Assembly (NCBI GenBank): GCA_015222065.1
Contig: JADFUQ010000107.1
Coordinates: 1 to 12,179 of the forward strand
Direction of reading: 5' to 3'
DNA length: 12,179 bases
From: Bacteroidota bacterium
GTDB taxonomy: Bacteria > Bacteroidota > Bacteroidia > Bacteroidales > VadinHA17
The first letter of the stretch is position 1, and each line of letters begins with the position of its first letter. A model generated the notes under the pieces. The model was given only the letters and a program-made list of their open reading frames with translations, was not told the origin of the DNA and did no database searches. Positions 6,374-12,179 of this stretch are shown here, in pieces. A program made the position numbers and the translations under genes.

Positions 6374-7822
6374 TTATTTTTTCCAGAATGAAGGGGAGAA
6401 TATTACAAGAACAGTAAGCAGTTCAAGCCGGCCCATTAACATAAGAAATGATAGAAACCATTTACCAAAACCGGAGAAATGAGAATAGTTTTCTGCTGGC
6501 CCTACTGCTCCTATCCCGGGACCGATATTGCCAAGAGTAGTTGCTACAGCCCCAAAGGATGTATCCAGATCATAGCCCAGAAACGAGACAATTATAACTC
6601 CAAAAATAGTAATTAACAGATAAAAAATTATAAAAGCCAGCACATTTGAGATTATTTGTGAAGAAACCGAACGATGATTAAATCTGACTGGCAAAATAGC
6701 ATTCGGATGAACCATTCTCTTTAATTCAAGCCAGCTATTTTTAAACAACAATAAGATTCGTATCATTTTGATACTTCCACCTGTTGATCCTGCAGAGCCA
6801 CCGGTGAACATAAGCATAAAGATAATTACCCATAAAAATGGGACCCATTTAGTATAATCAGCCGTTACATACCCGGTGGTTGTTACAATTGATACAACAT
6901 GGAATATTGCATTCCTGAATGATCCTTCAACAGACAGGTTTTCAGTGAAATAAAGGACTACTGATACAATAAAAGTAATACCCAATACCAGACCAACATA
7001 GAAGCGAAATTCTTCATTCTTCCATACTTTTCCAAACTTCATGTGAAGTGCGAAGTATGAGAGGGTAAAGTTGGTTCCGGCCAGGAACATAAAAAATGTA
7101 ATAACATATTGGATGTAGGGTGATGCATAAAATGCTATACTTGCTTGTTTAGTTGAATACCCACCTGTTGCCATGGTTGTAAATGAGTGACAGATGGCAT
7201 CAAACAAGTTCATACCACCGAACAATAATAATATAGCTTCAAGACCGGTAAAAATTATATAAATACCCCAAAGACGTGTGGCAGTAGCTTTAATCCTGGG
7301 ATGAAGTTTATCAGGGATTGGACCTGGAACTTCAGCGATAAATAATTGCATACCCCCAATACCCAAAATAGGCAGAATAGCAATTGAAAGGACAATAATT
7401 CCCATACCACCTATCCACTGTGTCATACTACGCCAAAGTAATAATCCCTGAGACATCGATTCAATATCATTAAGGATCGAGGCACCGGTAGTTGTAAAAC
7501 CTGACATAGTTTCAAAAAATGCATCTGTAAAATTCGGGATCTCTCCGCTAAGTACGAATGGCAGACTGCCGAAAAAAGAAAAAATGATCCAGGCAAATGT
7601 AACAATAATGTACCCTTCACGCCTACCAAAACCTGTTGGGGTCTTAATGAAAAATATCCATGTAAGTCCACCGGCAATAATAGAAATTCCAGAAGATATT
7701 AATATAGGTACCTGGTCATTATCATGATAATACAAAGAAAAAGGAATCGCGAAAAGCATAAAAAGCCCTTCCAGTAAGAGGAGCAATCCCAGCACTTTAA
7801 AGATAATCCTGAAATTTATCAT
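6374..7822 (-). CDS. trkH: TrkH-family potassium uptake channel subunit, intact copy
   Basis: A 482-residue membrane channel of the TrkH/TrkG/KtrB superfamily that carries K+ into the cell across the inner membrane. It works as a dimer with a ring of TrkA. Four repeats of helix, pore loop, helix can be traced through their filter motifs: TTTGAS (110-115), TMATGGYST (216-224), TTTGYVT (314-320) and TTLGNIGPG (428-436). Each carries the glycine that lines the filter. GGSAGSTGGSIKMIR (341-355) lies at the third repeat, where family members have the gating loop. The protein ends RLELLTVLVIFSPSFWKK, a typical TrkH end. It starts 12 bases after trkA, so both subunits are likely translated from one message. 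A short palindrome, ACCTTTATAAGGT (6359-6371), lies just past its stop and could reduce transcription into the downstream paralogue. Confidence 0.95.
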   Translation of the reverse strand: MINFRIIFKVLGLLLLLEGLFMLFAIPFSLYYHDNDQVPILISSGISIIAGGLTWIFFIKTPTGFGRREGYIIVTFAWIIFSFFGSLPFVLSGEIPNFTDAFFETMSGFTTTGASILNDIESMSQGLLLWRSMTQWIGGMGIIVLSIAILPILGIGGMQLFIAEVPGPIPDKLHPRIKATATRLWGIYIIFTGLEAILLLFGGMNLFDAICHSFTTMATGGYSTKQASIAFYASPYIQYVITFFMFLAGTNFTLSYFALHMKFGKVWKNEEFRFYVGLVLGITFIVSVVLYFTENLSVEGSFRNAIFHVVSIVTTTGYVTADYTKWVPFLWVIIFMLMFTGGSAGSTGGSIKMIRILLLFKNSWLELKRMVHPNAILPVRFNHRSVSSQIISNVLAFIIFYLLITIFGVIIVSFLGYDLDTSFGAVATTLGNIGPGIGAVGPAENYSHFSGFGKWFLSFLMLMGRLELLTVLVIFSPSFWKK

Positions 7823-7834
7823 GATTTAGTTATG

Positions 7835-9172
7835 CTAGAAGAAACTTTCAATTTTGTGTATAGCAGACGGAAGAGCAAAAACAACAACCCGGTCATTTGC
7901 TTCAACACTGGTCTTACCTGTAGCAATAAAACTTGTTTTACCCCTTATAATACCTCCCACCAGAGCATCTTTGGGGAAATTAATATCCTTTAGAGGACCT
8001 TTCGTTATTTTTGACCCGGGTTTTGCAATAAACTCAAGAGCTTCAGCATCAGTACCGGTAAGACACTTGATCATAGAAACCTGGGCACTCATGGTAAATC
8101 GTGATATCCGGCTGGCAGTGATAAGTTTTTTATTTATTATCGTATCAATTCCCATGTTCTCGGCAAGATCAATATATTCCATATTCTCAACCTCTGCAAT
8201 AGTTTTCTTCACACCCATTTTCCGGGCAAGCTGGCAAGAGAGAATATTTGTTTCAGAATTACCTGTAACTGCAATAAAAGCATCCATATTCTGCAATCCT
8301 TCGGAATTAAGCAGGGCAATATCACGTCCGTCGCCATTTATTACCAGGGTGTTTTCGAGGAGATCTGCTAATTGTATACTTTTTGCCTTATCAATCTCAA
8401 TTAGTTTTATCTGGTATTCATTTTCCAGTTTTATAGCAGTAAGTTTACCAATCCGGCTTCCTCCCAATATCATAAGGTTTTTGATACCATAATGTTCCTT
8501 GCCTGAATATTTCAAAACATCTTTAAGTCCTGCCTTGTTTGATACAACATATACTGTATCATGAAGTTTAAATTTAATATCACCACGCGGTATTATTGTT
8601 TCTCCATCGCGGGTAATAGCCACTGCCCTGTAATTAAGGGCACCTTCATTCCGGGTAACTTCCTGCAATGTCTTATTTATAACAGGTGCATTTTTGTCAA
8701 GTTTCAAAACAAATAAAGAAAGCATTCCACCGGTAAAATTGATGAATTCCGTGGTACCTGTCTGTCGAAGTAAACCAACTATCTCTCTTGAAGCAATCTT
8801 TTCAGGATAGATGAGGTAATCAATTCCCAGGCTTTTGAAAAGTTTAGTGTTCGAATACTTTAAAAACTCATTATTATCAATACGGGCAACTGTTATTTTA
8901 GCGCCCAGTTTTTTCCCAAGAATAGCAGCCGTAATATTGGCATGCTCGGTATTTGCAACGGCAATAAACAAATCAGCCTTTTTTATTCTGGATTCTTCAA
9001 GAATCTCAATTGAAGTAGCCGAACCCACCATAGCCATAACATCCAATGATGAATCAATTAAACGCAGTTTATCCTCATCAGGATCAATAACTACAATATC
9101 ATGGTTCTCATTACTTAGAATCCTTGCCAGGTGTGTTCCAACTTCCCCGGCACCTCCAATAATAATCCTCAT
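7835..9172 (-). CDS. trkA: Trk system potassium uptake regulatory protein TrkA
   Basis: A 445-residue cytoplasmic gating subunit of the Trk K+ uptake system. It has the duplicated RCK layout of TrkA. The first Rossmann domain carries IIIGGAGEVGTHLA (3-16), with Asp30 in IVVID ending the second strand. The first RCK-C domain runs from about 140 to 220. The second Rossmann domain has MILGGSRIGKL (234-244), and the second RCK-C domain runs from about 365 to 445. In known TrkA proteins the Rossmann domains bind NAD(H) or ATP/ADP and switch the channel. The first domain here keeps the full GxGxxG motif. The second has GGSRIG, as is common in second halves. It heads the trkA-trkH-trkH run and is followed by the intact trkH after 12 bases. 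The ATG at 9172 gives a normal N-terminus directly at the first beta strand. Confidence 0.95.
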   Translation of the reverse strand: MRIIIGGAGEVGTHLARILSNENHDIVVIDPDEDKLRLIDSSLDVMAMVGSATSIEILEESRIKKADLFIAVANTEHANITAAILGKKLGAKITVARIDNNEFLKYSNTKLFKSLGIDYLIYPEKIASREIVGLLRQTGTTEFINFTGGMLSLFVLKLDKNAPVINKTLQEVTRNEGALNYRAVAITRDGETIIPRGDIKFKLHDTVYVVSNKAGLKDVLKYSGKEHYGIKNLMILGGSRIGKLTAIKLENEYQIKLIEIDKAKSIQLADLLENTLVINGDGRDIALLNSEGLQNMDAFIAVTGNSETNILSCQLARKMGVKKTIAEVENMEYIDLAENMGIDTIINKKLITASRISRFTMSAQVSMIKCLTGTDAEALEFIAKPGSKITKGPLKDINFPKDALVGGIIRGKTSFIATGKTSVEANDRVVVFALPSAIHKIESFF

Positions 9173-9205
9173 TGATTTTAAATTTATGATTCTTTAACAA
9201 TTTGG

Positions 9206-9237
9206 CAAATTAAGGGATAATCAGAATAAATAACCAA
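9206..9237 (-). promoter_or_regulatory. Candidate promoter for the trkA-trkH operon
   Basis: In the 102-base gap upstream of trkA the minus strand shows TTAATTTG (9213-9206), one base away from TAnnTTTG. TTGG (9237-9234) stands 20 bases upstream as a weak -33 box. Both boxes are imperfect, so read-through from comEC cannot be excluded. Confidence 0.35.
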
Positions 9238-9274
9238 CATTTTTATCGGAATTTTTCATAATTCAGAATAAATT

Positions 9275-11398
9275 CTACTTTTCAAAGTCGAAAATACAGG
9301 GGCCATCATTTCTTACACGATGACAGAAAATGTTGTTTCTGTCACATTCTTCCTGAAGCACACGAGCTTTCCATTCCGGTATCAAAGAGCTTATTATCAG
9401 CTTATTAAAGACTATTCCTTTCTTTATATTACAAATATTCATGCCATCAGGATTTGAATAAATAAGATAATCAACATTTACCTTTTTACCATCGTTGAAT
9501 GCACCTTGAAAACTATCATAATAAATAAAAAAATGTAAATTATGGAAATTTACAAATCCTTTATAAAGGAAAAGAGAGTTATCAAGAAATGTTGTTCTGC
9601 CTTCTGAAACAGATGCCAATGAAAACATAACCGTTTCTTTAATGCCGGATGCAATCATATGATTTTCAGTATAATAATTAAGTCGATCATCCATGTTTTT
9701 TTCACCGGCATCATGAATCATGTAACTTGTTCTGCCATTAATAAAATTCATTGCTGTAACACCTTTGATATTGTATAATACGACACTTTTTTGCCTTAGC
9801 TCCCCGTACAACTGATACAGATTTATTGATAAAAAAAATAAAACAGAACCTAGTACCGGAAGGAAAAATGCACCTTTTTTTCGAATTAAAAACAGGCTTG
9901 TAAAAATTACAATACAATAAAGAGTTATACTTTCTGGCGCAGAAATATTGATCCCATCAATTATTGATAATGGAAATTCTCTTATTGTCTCAACACTAAC
10001 ATTCATTCCATCTATTAATAATGTCTGTGCTTTTCCAATAAATCCGGCAATTAGCGGCTGGAATGAAAATATAAAAAACAGGAATCCAATATAAAGTATC
10101 AGTGTTGTTAATGGAATTACTATAATATTGGTAAGCCAGAAATAAACAGGGAATTGATTAAAATAATACAAACTAAGAGGAAATGTAGCCAGTTGAGCAG
10201 CAATGGACACTGCAATTAAACCTGATATTTTATTAACTAACCATAATCTGCTATGCATAAGATTATGCAGACGTGGTTGAAGGATAACAATCCCTAAAAC
10301 AGCACAATAAGACAACTGGAACCCTACATTGAAAATCAGTGAAGGATTAATGAACAGGAGTATAAAGGCGGAGATTGCCAGAGAGTTATATACATTGGAA
10401 TAACGCCTAAGAGTCTGGCCTATAAGAACAAACGAAAACATTGTACTTGCACGTAGAACTGATGGGGATAACCCTGTTAATAAAGCAAAAAACCATAAAG
10501 CAGCCATAATAACCAGTACCAAAACAATTTTTCCCCAACGTCTCCTTTTAAGAAATGATAAAGAATAAAATAATACTACATATAAGATACCAACATGTAA
10601 TCCGCTTATTGCAAGAATATGCACTGCACCGGCAACCCTGTATGACTGCTTAATTTCGTCCCCCAGTTTTTCTCTAAGCCCCAAAGTAAGGGCACCTGCA
10701 ACCTCCAGCACATCATCCTTCATTCCATATTCCACGTATTTCTGAAACAAATGATCCTGCATCTTCACTGCTGCAAGGAGCAACGGGTTTCCCTTATTCT
10801 CTCCTATCTTTTCCCATCTTTCCGTTTCAAGAAATATTTGTTTAAATACCCCGTGCCGGTGCATATACTTTTTATAGTTGAACTCAAAAGGATTCCCGTT
10901 AAAAGGTATCTCATTGAAGCCGGAAATAAAAACCACCCTGTCACCAGGAATAAGTTTTGCTGAATTATCATCTTTCCGAAAATAGATCAGACATCTCCCT
11001 CCTGTTTGTTTCCAGTTTCCCTGGTTATTTACTGCTCTTACCCTGGCAATTACCTTGTAACTGTTTGGCTTTTCCTCAGGAAACTCCACTAAATCGGCAA
11101 TTATCAGATTATGACCATTTAGGTGATCTCTGTAATCAGGAGCTGATCTTTGTAAGTCAACAACTATTAATCCGGATACAAACAGGATTAACTGGAGAAT
11201 AATTCCATATACCCATTCCCATGAAAATTTTGATGAAATTTTTAGGATCAGGTCGGCACCAATAATCAAAAAAAGAAATACTAACACAACAATCAGAAAA
11301 TTTCTTTCTAACTGAGTAGCAAACCCTGATAATATCCCTAAACAAAACGGCAATATAAGCCTTATGAAAGGAACTTCACTAAAAAACCGGTTTAGCAT
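9275..11398 (-). CDS. comEC: ComEC/Rec2-family DNA uptake channel
   Basis: A 707-residue inner-membrane protein of the ComEC/Rec2 family, the channel through which transforming single-stranded DNA enters the cytoplasm. The first 80 residues hold several membrane helices. A soluble OB-like DUF4131 region follows at about 90-200 (LIIADLVEFPEE, IPGDRVVFISG). The competence domain spans about 230-530, with HILAISGLHVGI (260-271), TGLSPSVLRA (308-317) and NVGFQLSYCA (357-366). About 170 soluble residues remain at the C-terminus, where many ComEC proteins carry a metallo-beta-lactamase-like nuclease domain. I find no HxHxDH metal site there, only remnants such as YMIHDAGEKNMDD. From what I know this is common in Bacteroidota ComEC. 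The start codon lies six bases from a heptamer array, and def is upstream on the same strand. No promoter is evident between them. Confidence 0.92.
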   Translation of the reverse strand: MLNRFFSEVPFIRLILPFCLGILSGFATQLERNFLIVVLVFLFLIIGADLILKISSKFSWEWVYGIILQLILFVSGLIVVDLQRSAPDYRDHLNGHNLIIADLVEFPEEKPNSYKVIARVRAVNNQGNWKQTGGRCLIYFRKDDNSAKLIPGDRVVFISGFNEIPFNGNPFEFNYKKYMHRHGVFKQIFLETERWEKIGENKGNPLLLAAVKMQDHLFQKYVEYGMKDDVLEVAGALTLGLREKLGDEIKQSYRVAGAVHILAISGLHVGILYVVLFYSLSFLKRRRWGKIVLVLVIMAALWFFALLTGLSPSVLRASTMFSFVLIGQTLRRYSNVYNSLAISAFILLFINPSLIFNVGFQLSYCAVLGIVILQPRLHNLMHSRLWLVNKISGLIAVSIAAQLATFPLSLYYFNQFPVYFWLTNIIVIPLTTLILYIGFLFFIFSFQPLIAGFIGKAQTLLIDGMNVSVETIREFPLSIIDGINISAPESITLYCIVIFTSLFLIRKKGAFFLPVLGSVLFFLSINLYQLYGELRQKSVVLYNIKGVTAMNFINGRTSYMIHDAGEKNMDDRLNYYTENHMIASGIKETVMFSLASVSEGRTTFLDNSLFLYKGFVNFHNLHFFIYYDSFQGAFNDGKKVNVDYLIYSNPDGMNICNIKKGIVFNKLIISSLIPEWKARVLQEECDRNNIFCHRVRNDGPCIFDFEK

Positions 11399-11403
11399 TC
11401 AGA

Positions 11404-11472
11404 CTGGTTACTGGTTACTGGTTACTGGTTACTGGTTACTGGTTGCTGGTTACTGGTTTACTGGTTACTGGT
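11404..11472. repeat. Heptanucleotide tandem array CTGGTTA, about ten units, directly upstream of comEC
   Basis: Units of CTGGTTA begin at 11404 and repeat every seven bases. One unit has a G variant (11439-11445), one is eight bases long through an extra T (11453-11460), and the last is cut short at CTGGT (11468-11472). The array sits in the leader or promoter zone of comEC, whose start codon ends at 11398 on the minus strand. Low divergence among units suggests recent copying by slippage. It resembles heptamer repeats (STRRs) described from filamentous cyanobacteria in type, not in proven origin. Confidence 0.92.
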
Positions 11473-11480
11473 CCTCCGCA

Positions 11481-11508
11481 CTCAGCTCTCAGCTCTCAGC
11501 ACTCTGCT
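11481..11508. repeat. Second heptanucleotide array CTCAGCT, four units
   Basis: CTCAGCT (11481), CTCAGCT (11488), CTCAGCA (11495) and CTCTGCT (11502) repeat at the same 7-base period as the adjacent CTGGTTA array, after an eight-base break. A pyrimidine-rich stretch then runs into the end of def (about 11509-11560). No coding potential is credible here. Confidence 0.8.
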
Positions 11509-11535
11509 CTTTTTACTTACTACCTACTTTACTTC

Positions 11536-12111
11536 TTACTCTCTTCTTCCCTTCTTCTTCCCCGGAAGAACTGTTTTATAATCAACATCGAATTTACCTT
11601 TTGAAATTCCATTCAGTTTGTTTCTCAAAAGGCGTTTTTTTAGAGGAGCTAGATGATCGGTAAATAAAATACCATTCAGATGATTATATTCGTGCTGTAT
11701 AATTCTTGAAAGTATTCCGTCATACCATTCATCATAAAAAATAAAATCCTTGTCATAGTATGATATCCTTATCTTTGATTCTCGTGATACATCTTCCCTG
11801 ATTCCGGGGATACTAAGGCATCCTTCATTGAAAGGAGTGATTTCACCGGTCCTTTCAAGAATCAATGGATTAATAAATACCCTCTTGAAATCCTTAAGTG
11901 AAGGATCTTCATCCTCAAGCGAGGTAGTATCGACAACAAATAACTGAACAGATTTGCCCGCTTGTGGAGCTGCCAGACCAATACCGTCAGAATCATACAT
12001 TGTCTCAAACATATCGGCTATAAACTGTTGCAGATCTTTGTAATCCTTTTCAATATTACCGGCTACTTTTCTTAATACCGGATGTCCATATACATAAATA
12101 GGGAAAATCAT
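11536..12111 (-). CDS. def: Peptide deformylase
   Basis: A 191-residue metalloenzyme that removes the formyl group from the N-terminal formyl-methionine of new proteins at the ribosome. The three family motifs are present and correctly spaced: GIGLAAPQAG (43-52), EGCLSIPG (96-103) with the metal-binding Cys98, and IIQHEYNHLNGILFTDH (137-153) with the HExxH metal site and catalytic Glu141. The position after Tyr142 is Asn, where Asp is usual in relatives I can recall (HEYDH, HEFDH). It is not a metal ligand. The N-terminus MIFPIYVYGHPVLRKVA is typical of Bacteroidota deformylases, which supports the ATG at 12111. The C-terminus is basic (PGKKKGRRE). No promoter stands out in the 68 bases left upstream, so it may be transcribed from beyond the window. 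Confidence 0.96.
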   Translation of the reverse strand: MIFPIYVYGHPVLRKVAGNIEKDYKDLQQFIADMFETMYDSDGIGLAAPQAGKSVQLFVVDTTSLEDEDPSLKDFKRVFINPLILERTGEITPFNEGCLSIPGIREDVSRESKIRISYYDKDFIFYDEWYDGILSRIIQHEYNHLNGILFTDHLAPLKKRLLRNKLNGISKGKFDVDYKTVLPGKKKGRRE

Positions 12112-12179
12112 GTAATCTAAGTTTTAGTAACTATTCAGTATCTTAAGTTTGGAATGCCTAAAATGGCTAATCTCATTAT

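Noticed and set aside
7854..8492. 212-codon plus-strand open frame opposite trkA
   Set aside because: It lies entirely antisense to a clear TrkA with both RCK units and resembles no family; it is a by-product of trkA codon composition.
11364..11663. Plus-strand open frame rich in TGYWLLV repeats across the comEC-def gap
   Set aside because: The repeated peptide is only the translation of the CTGGTTA heptamer array, and the frame runs over the ends of two genuine genes on the other strand.
12124..12177. Short minus-strand open frame at the right edge, possibly the tail of the gene upstream of def
   Set aside because: Only 17 codons are visible, another frame is also open for a similar length, and neither end resembles a known neighbour such as ruvX.

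Overview
The window reads as the chromosome of a member of the Bacteroidota, probably a Bacteroidales or Marinilabiliales-like lineage. Four things point there. The DNA is AT-rich and leaders lack clear Shine-Dalgarno sites. Promoters have the TTTG / TAnnTTTG form typical of this phylum. The SRP RNA is short and carries the GGAAGGTAGCA apical loop. The gene families are also typical: a DUF4199 protein beside a family 2 glycosyltransferase, and a ComEC without the metallo-beta-lactamase signature.

Left part (1-2000, + strand): the tail of a surface-polysaccharide operon. It holds the end of a GT4-type glycosyltransferase, a heptose 7-phosphate kinase (hddA) and a heptose 1-phosphate guanylyltransferase (hddC). 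Together they point to GDP-D-glycero-alpha-D-manno-heptose for a capsule, S-layer or O-glycan. At 2000-2264 a 265 bp fold-back element resembling a MITE sits between hddC and the convergent glycosyltransferase gene. It is flanked by a 6 bp direct repeat, and its two terminal bases complete the stop codons of both genes.

Middle part (2264-4740): a minus-strand pair, DUF4199 membrane protein then membrane-anchored family 2 glycosyltransferase, is transcribed divergently from the SRP RNA gene. Both promoters can be read. After the SRP RNA come tandem repeats and a YrdC/YciO-family gene.

Right part (4870-12111, all on the minus strand): in transcription order, peptide deformylase (def), ComEC/Rec2, TrkA, and two TrkH potassium-channel paralogues in tandem. 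The second TrkH, furthest downstream, is interrupted by a one-base insertion and is otherwise intact. Between def and comEC lie two arrays of 7 bp repeats, one ending six bases before the comEC start codon. A related heptamer occurs after the SRP RNA.

No CRISPR array, phage, transposase or defence system was seen. The most notable items are the element built into the two stop codons, the near-intact frameshifted trkH, and the heptamer arrays in front of comEC.
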